50,995 nucleotides of DNA from an uncultured Eubacterium sp. (GCA_937966095.1 CALCKF010000084.1:1-50995), one strand, 5' to 3'; shown: positions 41,350 through 50,935, counted from the stretch's first letter. Program-made: numbers and translations. Notes: a model not told the origin generated them from the letters alone.

Positions 41350-41550
41350 TCATTTCTCCTCCAAAGCTTTTTCCACTTCGCTCATCTTACCTTTGACAAG
41401 GGATTCAGGAATATATACCTGACCACAAACTGGACATCTCAGCAGCTTAGTGTCAAAATTATGTTTAAGATAAGAAAAACTTACTTTGGATTCTACAAGT
41501 TCAACATTACATTTCATACATATAATGTTATCTGTCTTCGATTCCGTCAT
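41350..41550 (-). CDS. Small redox protein with two CxxC motifs (DVU_1557/CLJU_RS11820-like)
   Basis: The 66-residue protein has CMKC (near residue 11-14) and CPVCG (near 39-43), a rubredoxin- or zinc-ribbon-like spacing, with 'VELVESKVSFSYLKHNF' between them. I recall NCBI family names for short proteins of this kind (DVU_1557 and CLJU_RS11820 family redox proteins) found beside molybdopterin aldehyde oxidoreductases; this is from memory, not a search. AGGAGG precedes its ATG, and it overlaps the upstream reductase gene by 23 bases. It likely carries electrons or supports the oxidoreductase. Confidence 0.72.
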   Translation of the reverse strand: MTESKTDNIICMKCNVELVESKVSFSYLKHNFDTKLLRCPVCGQVYIPESLVKGKMSEVEKALEEK

Positions 41551-43822
41551 CGCATTCCTCCTGGATCTTCATTCTGTGGCAATAGATATTGATAAGTCTG
41601 AAGCCATCTTCTTCCTTTCTGTATTCCACCCAGTATGTCATAAATCGTCGCTGCAGATGCCCTATATAATTACCCGTATTTTTATTCAGAAGTTTATAAT
41701 TGTTTTTTTCACATGATTCAATAACATCCTGTGCATCTTCTTCCAAAATCAGAGCTCTATTCATTTTATCCATTAAAGAATCATCAATAAACAAATTCAT
41801 TTTTCTGTTTTCTGTTTTTTTATCTATGCCAAAACGAAGTTCCATATTATGCTTAGCCTCCTCTCTGTTTTTTCTTCTTTGAGAAAGATGCGGAACTTTT
41901 CTGGCCATTTTTGAATCCAGACTTTCCCCGTCTGACAGCAAGAGGAAATCCAATATATGACATACCCTCTTTCCTTCAGATGCAAAAATATCCCGGCAAT
42001 TGGTGCAATATGTGATATAGTCGTTCGGGCTGCTTTCAATTCTGTTTCTCACTATATTATCAAGCAGATCTTTATCGACTTCATGTATATGGCCGCCATA
42101 TCCGCAGCACTGTGCATTTTCACCGTTTTTTTCCAGCTCTTCTGTATTGAATCCACATAAATGCACTATTTTTCTTATACTGTCCTGCATACTTCTGAAA
42201 TTTCTGGAAGCACACGGATCAAAAATCGTATAGATTTTTCCCCCGGAAACAACCGGTTCAAAACCGTGATCACCTATTATCTCATATATGAATCTAAAAC
42301 TGCATTCCGAAAAATATTTTTGAAACATTTTTCCACAATGCGGACATGCCAAAATTATTTCGGGCTTTCCCATATCGATCCAGGTTCTTTTTATATCATC
42401 GATGACACTTTCAAACTTTTCCTGGTCTCCGGCCCAATAAGCCGGTGCGCCGCAGCATGAAAGCATAACACCTACGTTATCAAGATATTTATTTAAATAA
42501 TCGTACGATCTTGCAACATATTCCGGATCCGATGCCCCTAATTGACATCCGGGAAAAAACAAATGATCACAATTGTTTTTCTTCATCAGTACAGCATGAG
42601 AACGATCTGCTAGAGCATGTTCCATATCTCTTATCCAGAAATCATGGTACGCCGGAGGGATATCACCTGCTCTGTGCATTTGTCTCCTGCTTTCCAGAAA
42701 CAAATCTTCAAAATCAAAATCACTGGGACACTTGGGAACACAGCTGCCACATAGATTGCATGAATTTATCTGACGTGATGCTATCCTTACAGTATATCCT
42801 TCCATTACGTTCAATGTTGCATTGATATCTTCTATTACTTTTTCAGGATATTTTTTATACTTACTGAGCATTTCACAGTTTTCAACACAGGTGCTGCATC
42901 CGCAAAGAAGGCATCTGCGAGATTCTTCTACAGCTTCTTCTATAGTGAATGCCTTGTTCTGATCTTTTACAGATGGTCTATGTATTGTCACTTTGTCTAA
43001 ATCTATTTTTAATCCAGACAGTTTTTTTTCATATATTTCATTTTGCGGCTCCATACGGCCTACCTTTAAGAACACTTCGATTTCATTTGCTGCCAGTATG
43101 CCGGTTCTAAGTGCTTCCGCAGGATTATCTTTTTCTTTGTATAATGCAAAGAATACTCCGTTATGATCTGATGCAAGACTGTTTTTACCAAAGGCATGTT
43201 TCAAACCGAAAACATTGCCAGTTCTGCCTGTAGCTATGAAAGCTGCATCAAATTTTAAGTTTTCGATAGAATTGATCTCGCTTTCCGTAAATATTTCAAG
43301 GTTCTCCTGATCAAACAGGAACTGCAGCTCTTCTTCTAATATTTCTGCAGTGAAATCTTCTGTAAGCTGCTCCCACAATCTGCCTCCCAGCCGCGCTTCC
43401 TTTTCAAAAAGTTTGACGGAATATCCTCTCCTGGAAAGTTTCATAGCGCATCCCATTCCACTTAGTCCGCCACCTATGATGATTACTGCCTTATTTTTCT
43501 TTGGGATATAATATTCCCGGTTCGTCCTGTTCTTTGCATTAACACAGCAGGCTTTCTCTATCCTTTTTATATCGATGCTCCCTCCAAAGTTTTTTCTTAT
43601 ACATTCACCAATACATGGAGCATCGCAAATAGAACTGATAATTTGAGGGAATAAGACTGTATTTTTATAAAATTTATAAGCAGCATCAATTTTGTTGTTC
43701 TGCATCTTATTTAAGAAGTTTTTTACATCAAAAGAAAATGGACAGGCATTTTCACAATATACTGGTTCATTTCTTGAACATTTATTTATCAATTTCTGTA
43801 ATTTTAATATGTCTAAGCTCAT
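41528..43822 (-). CDS. FAD/NAD(P) oxidoreductase with ferredoxin and two HdrB-like CCG modules
   Basis: The 764-residue cytoplasmic redox protein has, in order: an N-terminal GltD/DPD-like Cys region (Cys 5, 23, 27, 66, 70, 74, 92-93); an FAD site (AVIIIGGGLSGMG, 112-124); 4Fe-4S ligands at 304-316 (CLLCGCSTCVENC) and 355-365 (CNLCGSCVPKC); then two CCG modules of the heterodisulfide reductase HdrB type (C426, CCG 456-458, CPHC 493-496; C537, CCG 572-574, CTNC 606-609). The last ~125 residues resemble nothing I know. It corresponds to what databases call 'pyridine nucleotide-disulfide oxidoreductase/dicluster-binding protein'. It probably moves electrons from the molybdenum enzyme to NAD(P)/ferredoxin. 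Confidence 0.85.
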   Translation of the reverse strand: MSLDILKLQKLINKCSRNEPVYCENACPFSFDVKNFLNKMQNNKIDAAYKFYKNTVLFPQIISSICDAPCIGECIRKNFGGSIDIKRIEKACCVNAKNRTNREYYIPKKNKAVIIIGGGLSGMGCAMKLSRRGYSVKLFEKEARLGGRLWEQLTEDFTAEILEEELQFLFDQENLEIFTESEINSIENLKFDAAFIATGRTGNVFGLKHAFGKNSLASDHNGVFFALYKEKDNPAEALRTGILAANEIEVFLKVGRMEPQNEIYEKKLSGLKIDLDKVTIHRPSVKDQNKAFTIEEAVEESRRCLLCGCSTCVENCEMLSKYKKYPEKVIEDINATLNVMEGYTVRIASRQINSCNLCGSCVPKCPSDFDFEDLFLESRRQMHRAGDIPPAYHDFWIRDMEHALADRSHAVLMKKNNCDHLFFPGCQLGASDPEYVARSYDYLNKYLDNVGVMLSCCGAPAYWAGDQEKFESVIDDIKRTWIDMGKPEIILACPHCGKMFQKYFSECSFRFIYEIIGDHGFEPVVSGGKIYTIFDPCASRNFRSMQDSIRKIVHLCGFNTEELEKNGENAQCCGYGGHIHEVDKDLLDNIVRNRIESSPNDYITYCTNCRDIFASEGKRVCHILDFLLLSDGESLDSKMARKVPHLSQRRKNREEAKHNMELRFGIDKKTENRKMNLFIDDSLMDKMNRALILEEDAQDVIESCEKNNYKLLNKNTGNYIGHLQRRFMTYWVEYRKEEDGFRLINIYCHRMKIQEECDDGIEDR

Positions 43823-43864
43823 TGCCTTACTCCCTCATTTTGCCCTTATTTATCCTGCCGTCAA

Positions 43865-46690
43865 TTATTCCGAAACAGGATCGGCTTTGATTTGTTCCAT
43901 CTTTTCATAGTAATCAGCTCCGAGATAGTACTTTTTAGGAGCTATACTCCTTCCTTCCCTCTTTGCCAATATACCTTGCAATACCTTTTCAGGAGTTGCC
44001 GGAAGCTCGTGTATCCTTACCCCGCATGCATCATTGATAGCATTTATTACAGCAACATGCGGCGATGTCTGGAAAAGTTCAGCACATCCACTGGATCCAT
44101 ATGGTCCGGTAGGTCTTTCCGTTTCGACAAAATCTACATGCATATCATCCGGTATCATATCTATAAACGGAAATCCTGCACCCACCATGTTACGATGTTT
44201 TTTCACATCCTGGTAATCTTCCGAAAGCGCCATACCTATTCCATGCTGCATACCGCCGAAAGCTTGTCCTTCAACATTGATCGGATGGCCTATAGTACCT
44301 ACATCCGCTACACAACGAATAGACATCACTCTGGTTTTACCTGTCTTCATATCTACTTCCACTTCACTTAAAAATGCGCCATATGTATATTCCGCAGTAG
44401 GATCTCCCTGTCCTGTATTAGGATCGAGAGTTTTAGTAAAGCTCGTCGTATCAAATACACCTATATATTTAGTAGGTATATTCTCTTCCACCATTTCTTC
44501 GTATGTTCTATATGTGCCGTCGTCTTTTTTCATAGCGCTGATCAGCTTTTCCGCTGCGTCTTTTATTGCATTGCCGGCCATGTAATGGCATCTGCTTCCC
44601 GCAGCCGGACCAGTAATAGGAGAAAGACCTGTATCATTCATGCAGAGTTTTATCTGATCAAGTTTTACACCAAGAGGTCTCAAAGCTTCATAAGTATGTA
44701 TCACAGTACCTGCATCAGCGCCCTGTCCTTGATCTTCCCATGTATTATATGAAGTAAATGTGCCATCAGGATTTATCTCCAATGCAACCTCTGCATGATC
44801 ATTAGGTCCGGAAGTAACATTATACATACCGCATGCGATGCCTACACCTCGGCGCAGATCATCCGTGCTTTCCTTCTTTGCTCTTTCACATGCTTCTTTA
44901 TAATATGGTCTCAGTTTATCTAAAATATCCGTCATAGGGTATACTGAAAAAGTGTTGCCGTTTATACTTTTATCTCCCTCTCTGTATACATTCATATATC
45001 TGAATTCCAAAGGATCTATTCCGGCTTTTTCAGCTAGCATATCGATAAGCTGCTCTGAGGCAGTATATATCTGAGGAGAACCAAACCCTTTATAAGCTGT
45101 GGAATATGCATGATTCGACATTACAGCTTTTGACAATCCCATAGCATTTGGGATAACATAAGGGGCCCCCATAAAACGTACTCCCTTCTGTATAAGTATT
45201 CCTGCAACTTCTGAATATGCTCCTTTGTCATACGCGATTTCATACTCTATTGCTGTAAGCTTTCCATCTCCATTGCAGGAGAGTCTTGCGTTTGTATAAG
45301 AAGGAGCTCTTTTCCCAGTAATATGCTGATGTTCTTCATAGCTGAGAGTGATCGTGACAGGTTTCCCCGTGGCTAAAGTTGCTACTGCTACGAGTCCCTG
45401 TGTCAATGGAGAAATAGAATATCCGAAACTGGCTCCCGTCGGATTTTCTATGATACGGATTTTCTCCTTCGGAAATCCTATGCCTGCTGCGAGAGTACCT
45501 ATAGGTGTGGCAAGACCCAGACTCTTGCAGTGTATTACAAGATCTCCATCATCATCTACGTATGCCTGGTTAGTATCAGGTTCCAATACCAGATGAGGCT
45601 GACGCTGTGAATAAAAGCTTCCTTCTACATAATATTCCGAATCATCTATGACATCTCTTGTGTCCTCGCCTTTGAATACAGGTTGTTCCAAATAAATATT
45701 CGGATGTTCAGGATGAAGCTGCATAGCATCTTCAGCACATGAATCCAGGATATTCATATATTCAGGCAATTTTTCTATCTCCACTTTTACTTTTGCAGCT
45801 GCTTCCCTTGCCTCATCTCTTGTACGGGCAGCAACCATTGCCACTACATCTCCATACCTGTATACTCTTTCTGATGAGATTATTTCATGATCAAATCCAT
45901 CTGTTTTAGATCTTGGATTTCCAAGAGGCCAGGTGATCCTGTTTATCCCTTTTACGTCCTTGGCTGTTATTATCTTCTCTACACCCGGCATTTTCTCTGC
46001 TTCAGATGTATCTATTGACAATATCTTGCCATTGGATACTCCCGGCAATACCACTGCCAAATGCAATACATCCCGCATCTTCATACCGATATCATCCCCG
46101 TAATCACAGGTACCTGTAGCCTTTGCAATAGCAGCCGGCCTTATTATCGAAGTCCCATATACTCTGCCGTCCTCAGATGGCTTATATTCCAGATGTTCTA
46201 CAGGTTCATCACCTCTCATTACCTTTGCAGCTTCCATTACACAATCCACCAGAGGCTTATATCCCGTACATCTGCATGCATTTCTGTTTTTCTGGAACCA
46301 ATCTCTTACTTCCTCCCTTGTAGGATCAGGGTTGTTCTTCAACAGTGCATAAGATGATACTATAAATCCAGGGCTGCAGAATCCGCACTGTACGCCGCCA
46401 TATTTTATCCATGCAAGCTGCAGCGGATGCGGATTTGTAGGCGAGCCTATTCCTTCTATAGTAGTTATTTTCATATCCTCAGTAATGGTTTTCATCTTTC
46501 TTACACAAGATCTTACGACCTTTCCGTCCACCAGAACCGAACATGCCCCGCATTGTCCTGCATTGCATCCCACCTTGGTACCGGTCAGCCCCAACCGCCT
46601 GACTAACGAAGCAAGCGTATCTTTTTCGGGATCACATATAACCATACGAACAGCTCCGTTTATATTCAGATTCATCTTTTTTATTGCCAT
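43865..46690 (-). CDS. Mop-type molybdenum aldehyde oxidoreductase (xanthine oxidase family)
   Basis: The 941-residue single-chain enzyme has a plant-type [2Fe-2S] cluster (Cys 42, 47, 50, 62), a second [2Fe-2S] cluster in a helical domain (Cys 102, 105, 139, 141), and a molybdopterin domain from about residue 170. Near the C-terminus 'PYGSSGCAELFQTSPHVAVI' followed by 'NAINDACGVRIHELPATPEK' matches the Mop aldehyde oxidoreductase of Desulfovibrio, including the active-site Glu after GCA. There is no FAD domain, so electrons must leave through a partner, probably the next gene. Predicted reaction: aldehyde plus water to carboxylic acid. GGAGGTACGCTA precedes the ATG. Confidence 0.93.
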   Translation of the reverse strand: MAIKKMNLNINGAVRMVICDPEKDTLASLVRRLGLTGTKVGCNAGQCGACSVLVDGKVVRSCVRKMKTITEDMKITTIEGIGSPTNPHPLQLAWIKYGGVQCGFCSPGFIVSSYALLKNNPDPTREEVRDWFQKNRNACRCTGYKPLVDCVMEAAKVMRGDEPVEHLEYKPSEDGRVYGTSIIRPAAIAKATGTCDYGDDIGMKMRDVLHLAVVLPGVSNGKILSIDTSEAEKMPGVEKIITAKDVKGINRITWPLGNPRSKTDGFDHEIISSERVYRYGDVVAMVAARTRDEAREAAAKVKVEIEKLPEYMNILDSCAEDAMQLHPEHPNIYLEQPVFKGEDTRDVIDDSEYYVEGSFYSQRQPHLVLEPDTNQAYVDDDGDLVIHCKSLGLATPIGTLAAGIGFPKEKIRIIENPTGASFGYSISPLTQGLVAVATLATGKPVTITLSYEEHQHITGKRAPSYTNARLSCNGDGKLTAIEYEIAYDKGAYSEVAGILIQKGVRFMGAPYVIPNAMGLSKAVMSNHAYSTAYKGFGSPQIYTASEQLIDMLAEKAGIDPLEFRYMNVYREGDKSINGNTFSVYPMTDILDKLRPYYKEACERAKKESTDDLRRGVGIACGMYNVTSGPNDHAEVALEINPDGTFTSYNTWEDQGQGADAGTVIHTYEALRPLGVKLDQIKLCMNDTGLSPITGPAAGSRCHYMAGNAIKDAAEKLISAMKKDDGTYRTYEEMVEENIPTKYIGVFDTTSFTKTLDPNTGQGDPTAEYTYGAFLSEVEVDMKTGKTRVMSIRCVADVGTIGHPINVEGQAFGGMQHGIGMALSEDYQDVKKHRNMVGAGFPFIDMIPDDMHVDFVETERPTGPYGSSGCAELFQTSPHVAVINAINDACGVRIHELPATPEKVLQGILAKREGRSIAPKKYYLGADYYEKMEQIKADPVSE

Positions 46691-46735
46691 TAGCGTACCT
46701 CCTTCAATGTCTGTTTAATTAAAGTTTTAATACAG

Positions 46736-47491
46736 TCAAATGTTAATTTCCTGATCGATTTCCGTAAAAAGCGACACTTGAGCAAATCCGTTTCGCATTT
46801 TCTGAGCGCTTTTACGGGCAGCTCTGTTCCAGCCGCAAAAATCTTTTTCGTCTGCCGGTAAATGAACGACAGCTATTTTCTTAGGTTTTATGTATTTTGA
46901 AATAATATCTATACCATCTGTTCTTGTAATATAAGGGAAAGGGGCTATAAGCAAATCAATCTCTTCGCCCTCCAGACCAGTGTGATTAAAATTATCTTCT
47001 GAAATGCATGCATCGCCTACATGCAGTATTTTTTTCCCTTCCAGTTCGATCAGATATCCTATATTTTCTTCTTCAGAGCTTTCATTACCTTCGTGCTTAA
47101 AATCATATGCAGTAATAGAAACACTGTTATCTTCAAATTTCAGCTTTTCTTTTTTATCCATGCTCAAAGCAATAATCGAATTATCTTTTTCTTCAAATAA
47201 ACTGCTCAACAACTGTGTTGCTGTCCCATATGGCGCTATTATCTTTGTTTTTCCTGACACAGACAGATATTCATTGACCATTTCCGCATTAAAGTGATCT
47301 ATATGCTTATGGGTATATAACATATAATCGATTTTTTCATACGGCGTTTCCCGATTTACTATTGCCTTTACAAGCTGCGCAGACACAGACGTGTATGGCA
47401 GATCTTCGGCATCACAGAACAAATCCACAGCCATTCTGATATTATCTGTTTCCAAAATAACTCCTGCATTCGATTTGTAAACAATCTTCAT
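46736..47491 (-). CDS. MBL-fold metal-dependent hydrolase (UlaG-like, COG2220 type)
   Basis: The 251-residue protein starts MKIVYKSNAGVILETDNIRM and has the metal motif YTHKHIDHF (H61, H63, D65, H66), 'IGYLIELEGKKILHVGDACI' with the bridging Asp, and 'IAVVHLPADEKDFCGWNRAA' near the end. This arrangement fits the broad UlaG/COG2220 group, which includes lactonases. The substrate is unknown; in this operon a lactone or ester hydrolysis step is possible. It lies between the symporter (33-base gap) and the Mo-enzyme (45-base gap). Confidence 0.8.
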   Translation of the reverse strand: MKIVYKSNAGVILETDNIRMAVDLFCDAEDLPYTSVSAQLVKAIVNRETPYEKIDYMLYTHKHIDHFNAEMVNEYLSVSGKTKIIAPYGTATQLLSSLFEEKDNSIIALSMDKKEKLKFEDNSVSITAYDFKHEGNESSEEENIGYLIELEGKKILHVGDACISEDNFNHTGLEGEEIDLLIAPFPYITRTDGIDIISKYIKPKKIAVVHLPADEKDFCGWNRAARKSAQKMRNGFAQVSLFTEIDQEINI

Positions 47492-47524
47492 ATCGATCCA
47501 TACTCCTATTGATCATTAAAACGA

Positions 47525-48961
47525 TTATTCTTTTTTATCATTTTCCTTTAACCCGGCTACAGCTTTCTTATAAAGTATGTATCCCGGCGACACTTCGTTT
47601 TTTCTGTTAGTAATAAATGTCAACATTATAAGTATCACAAGACATAATACTGCTCCCGGCCAGAAGCATGAAATATTTAAAGGATTGCCTGCAAAAAACC
47701 ATACTGCTGCAGTCGTTCCCCCAACAAGCATCGACCAAAATGCAGCTGTTGTCGTCACGCGTTTCCAGAAAAGTGCTACCAATAAAGTTATAGCCACTAT
47801 GGACCTTATCTGAAAAGCACCATACATCTGATCAAGAATTGATTCTGCAGTAAGTCCTAAAAATGTACCTACCACACCTATGCCGATAATGCTCAGTCTT
47901 GAAAACAAGAGTTCCTGCCGGTCAGATGAATCAGGCCTTATCACTTTGTAAAGATCCCGCGTAAGAGTAGTTGCGGCGATCATCATCAAAACAGGAGCTG
48001 TAGACCATACGGCTGCTAAGATCGCCATACTTGCTACTCCACTGTATATACTTCCAAGTTCATGAGCCATACTGAAAAGTGCTCCGCTTGAGTCTATATC
48101 AGGCATGACTACTTTAGCGCACATGCCTATGAGAGAAGGACATATTGCAAAAGGCGCTACTATCAAAGCTGCAATAGGCATACCTATCCTTGCAGTTTTC
48201 AGGCTTTTAGAAGTAAAGCTCACAGTTACTGCAGTTGCTGCTGCCAGCATTGAAATTGCCGTTCCCAATCCATTAGCTATAGTTGTGAGAACGTCAGGCT
48301 GAGTAAAACTGAAATAACTTTCGGGCAGTACTGAATGGAGTCTGTCAAATCCTCCTGCATATGTCACAGCCTTATATGCAACAATTCCCATTCCTATCAT
48401 CATGATAGCGGCATGCATAAAATTCATAAACGCAATACCTCTCATTCCTCCCGATAAAGTCACTAAAATAAATATGCCCGCTGCTATCCATGCAACAAGA
48501 GTTTCATCTATACCAAACAGTGGTCCTATTATCGCTCCCACTGCAACAGGCTGATTTGAAAAAAGAATGAGATAAGTTATGAATATGACGAAAAGCATGA
48601 CTATCCTGCATTTTTCATCAAACATGAACTTATATGCTTCCGGCACGGATATAACACCTTTTGTTTTATTCATTGACATATAAAATTTCAATGTGAGTAT
48701 TACAAAAAGAAATACTCCCAATGCCAGTCCCCAGTCAGCCCAGACAGAAGAAAACCCCATATTAAATGCTTTTTGTGCATTTCCTATAGTTCCTGCGCCG
48801 GCTATAAGTTCAGAAAACAAAAGAGGAACTATGAGAATAACACCCAGTTCACCTTTTGCAGTCATAAAACTCTTTGTGTCATTGTTTCTCTTTCTAAAAT
48901 ATAAACTAATCCCTATAGTTACCGCCATATATGAAATCACTAACAATGCTGTCAAATTCAT
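47525..48961 (-). CDS. Sodium:solute symporter (SSS family)
   Basis: The 478-residue membrane protein has about 13 hydrophobic helices. Its sequence 'FRKRNNDTKSFMTAKGELGV', 'SELIAGAGTIGNAQKAFNMG', 'SGGMRGIAFMNFMHAAIMMI' and 'VWSTAPVLMMIAATTLTRDL' follows the SSS pattern, with Ser/Thr-rich sodium-site helices. It should import a small solute with Na+, and its place between two dehydrogenases and the metallo-hydrolase suggests the operon substrate. The solute cannot be inferred from sequence alone. AAGAGG lies 11 bases before the ATG. Confidence 0.9.
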   Translation of the reverse strand: MNLTALLVISYMAVTIGISLYFRKRNNDTKSFMTAKGELGVILIVPLLFSELIAGAGTIGNAQKAFNMGFSSVWADWGLALGVFLFVILTLKFYMSMNKTKGVISVPEAYKFMFDEKCRIVMLFVIFITYLILFSNQPVAVGAIIGPLFGIDETLVAWIAAGIFILVTLSGGMRGIAFMNFMHAAIMMIGMGIVAYKAVTYAGGFDRLHSVLPESYFSFTQPDVLTTIANGLGTAISMLAAATAVTVSFTSKSLKTARIGMPIAALIVAPFAICPSLIGMCAKVVMPDIDSSGALFSMAHELGSIYSGVASMAILAAVWSTAPVLMMIAATTLTRDLYKVIRPDSSDRQELLFSRLSIIGIGVVGTFLGLTAESILDQMYGAFQIRSIVAITLLVALFWKRVTTTAAFWSMLVGGTTAAVWFFAGNPLNISCFWPGAVLCLVILIMLTFITNRKNEVSPGYILYKKAVAGLKENDKKE

Positions 48962-49015
48962 TTTCTATAATACCTCTTCCAATAAACCTATAAGTGCCAC
49001 ATCCTTTTTTTGTTA

Positions 49016-49045
49016 TTCAGGCGCATCATCAAAGATACGCCTGAA
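49016..49045 (-). other. Intergenic stem-loop between dehydrogenase and symporter genes, no U run
   Basis: The arms TTCAGGCGTATC and GATGCGCCTGAA (minus strand) pair over 12 positions with one G-U around a six-base loop. On the minus strand it is followed by TAACAAAAAAAGG, not U residues, so it is not a standard terminator. It may stabilise the upstream message or attenuate transcription. Confidence 0.65.
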
Positions 49046-49074
49046 CAACTATATTTAAGAAGGCAATGACATCA

Positions 49075-50106
49075 TTATTCTCCAAACACCTTCAACAAGA
49101 CCTTGATGTCTTTTGTATCTCCGGAAGCCAGATTTTCAAACACAGACTGAATTTCATCAAACGGTTTTATATCTGTAACAAACTGCCTGAGATCAAGCTT
49201 ACCTTCCGTAAGCTCTTTCAAAGTCTCTTTAAATTCTTCAAATGTCCATGCATGTGAAGGTATTACGGAAATATTTCTCACAACAATCGGATTGAACCTG
49301 AATGGGATTTCCTCATTAGGTACTCCCAAAAGCATCAGTTTCCCACCTGATTTTATAACGTCTATGTACCCATTTAGAGTTGCTTTTATCCCGACGCATT
49401 CGAATACGATATCATACATCTCGTTTCCGTTCACTTTAAGGAGCTGTTCCAAACAATCTTCATTCTTTGCATCTACTACTTCGTCTATAAAATCACATTT
49501 TTTTGCAAATGCTATTCTGTTGTCTCCTGACTCTGCTAAAACTACATTTCTGGCACCCATTTTTTTTGCCCACATCGCATTCATCAGTCCAATAATGCCT
49601 CCGCCAACAACAAGAACTGAATCATTTTTCCTGACTCCCGCCTTTCTTGCTCCGGCGTATCCTACAGCGCAAGGTTCAACAACAGCAGCATCTATCAATG
49701 ATACGTTGTCCTCAAGTTTTTGAGGAAGATGTGATCTTACCATGACATACTCAGCAAATCCGCCCGGAGTACCGATACCTATAGCGTTAGTAAGAGGTGC
49801 CTCGCAGCAGTTGGTCTTGCCTTCTGCGCAAAAATCGCATTCAAGACATGCTTTACTTGGCATACAGAGAACTCTGTCTCCTTTTTTCAGATCTTCTCTG
49901 TCTCCCGGATCCTCCACATATCCTGTGAATTCATGCCCCATGATCCAGCCTTTAGACCAAGTATCGCCATAATGCCAGTAATGCAGATCTGAACCGCATA
50001 CTCCTGCATAGGCCACTTTTATAACAACCTTATGTCCGTCACTTACCGGTTTTTCTCTCTCGATAATGTCAATTTTTTCTTTATCTGCAATGATTGAAGA
50101 TTTCAT
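49075..50106 (-). CDS. Zinc-dependent medium-chain dehydrogenase (sorbitol/threonine dehydrogenase-like)
   Basis: The 343-residue MDR enzyme has catalytic zinc ligands C37 (VCGSDLHYWHYGD), H58-E59 (GHEFTGYV) and E144 (VEPCAVG), a structural zinc set (C87, C90, C93, C101), and a Rossmann fold (VLVVGGGIIG, 164-173). The 'GSDLHYW' segment is typical of polyol dehydrogenases such as sorbitol or xylitol dehydrogenase and of threonine dehydrogenase relatives. It should oxidise a secondary alcohol with NAD(P)+. AAAGGAGAACGACT precedes the ATG, 40 bases after the SDR gene. Confidence 0.92.
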   Translation of the reverse strand: MKSSIIADKEKIDIIEREKPVSDGHKVVIKVAYAGVCGSDLHYWHYGDTWSKGWIMGHEFTGYVEDPGDREDLKKGDRVLCMPSKACLECDFCAEGKTNCCEAPLTNAIGIGTPGGFAEYVMVRSHLPQKLEDNVSLIDAAVVEPCAVGYAGARKAGVRKNDSVLVVGGGIIGLMNAMWAKKMGARNVVLAESGDNRIAFAKKCDFIDEVVDAKNEDCLEQLLKVNGNEMYDIVFECVGIKATLNGYIDVIKSGGKLMLLGVPNEEIPFRFNPIVVRNISVIPSHAWTFEEFKETLKELTEGKLDLRQFVTDIKPFDEIQSVFENLASGDTKDIKVLLKVFGE

Positions 50107-50146
50107 AGTCGTTCTCCTTTCCGAGGAAATTATTTAAGAAATTTTT

Positions 50147-50935
50147 TTATATGCATACTTGAGCACCATTTATATTCAATGCCTGCCCAGAAATATTTTT
50201 TGCCATGTCAGAGCACAGGAACAACACAGCATTTGCCATATCTTCAGGGTCCTGCGGTCTCTTCATAGGTATATTTTCAACAACCTTTTTCCAGCGGGTT
50301 TCAGGATCTATAGAATTGTCATATCCATCATATTCCCGCAGATTCTGTTCCCACATCTCAGTACGCACGATCCCAGGGCATATACAATTAATGTTGATAT
50401 TGTATTTCCCCAGTTCTTTTGCCATAACCTGAGACATTCCAATTACACCAAATTTAGTGGCAGAATACATAGAATGATAGTCAAACGGCGCTTTCCCTGC
50501 CTGAGAAGATGTATTAACTATCTTTCCGTACCCTTGTTTGATCATATGTCTGACAGCAGCTTTACACCCGTAATAAACTCCTCTGAGATTTATATCTATA
50601 AGCTTATTGAATTCCTGTATATCGGAATCTTCAAAGAGCTTTATAATGTTATACCCGGCATTATTTATCATGATATCAAGCTTGCCGTACTCCTTGACAA
50701 CACCGTCTACAAGATCATCTATTTCTGACTGGTCTGTAACATCTACTTTAAATGCTTTTGCTACGCCTCCTCTTGCAGTTATTTTTTCTACAACCTCCTG
50801 TGCATTTTCTATGACAAGATCAGCAAGCATAACATCAGCTCCGGCCTCTGAAAGCTTCAAGGCTATAGCCTCTCCCAGACCTCTTCCTGCGCCAACAACT
50901 ATTGCCACTTTTTTTTCAAGATTGATATTTACCAT
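50147..50935 (-). CDS. Short-chain dehydrogenase/reductase (SDR)
   Basis: The 262-residue classical SDR has the cofactor motif GAGRGLG (15-21), NNAG (91-94) and the catalytic Ser143, Tyr157 and Lys161 (YSATK). An acidic residue at the end of strand 2 (MLADL) favours NAD(H). It should interconvert an alcohol and a ketone or aldehyde. It appears to be the first gene of the catabolic operon inside this window. The ATG at 50933-50935 has no clear ribosome site, but the family N-terminus fits; the next good AAGGAG is 40 bases upstream and precedes a two-codon ORF. Confidence 0.92.
   Translation of the reverse strand: MVNINLEKKVAIVVGAGRGLGEAIALKLSEAGADVMLADLVIENAQEVVEKITARGGVAKAFKVDVTDQSEIDDLVDGVVKEYGKLDIMINNAGYNIIKLFEDSDIQEFNKLIDINLRGVYYGCKAAVRHMIKQGYGKIVNTSSQAGKAPFDYHSMYSATKFGVIGMSQVMAKELGKYNININCICPGIVRTEMWEQNLREYDGYDNSIDPETRWKKVVENIPMKRPQDPEDMANAVLFLCSDMAKNISGQALNINGAQVCI

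Noticed and set aside
46712..46739. TTGACT with a possible TAAACA 16 bases on, between the MBL and Mo-enzyme genes
   Set aside because: The orientation puts it ahead of the Mo-enzyme only if read from the MBL stop codon, and the -10 matches just three of six bases. Too weak to list as a promoter.
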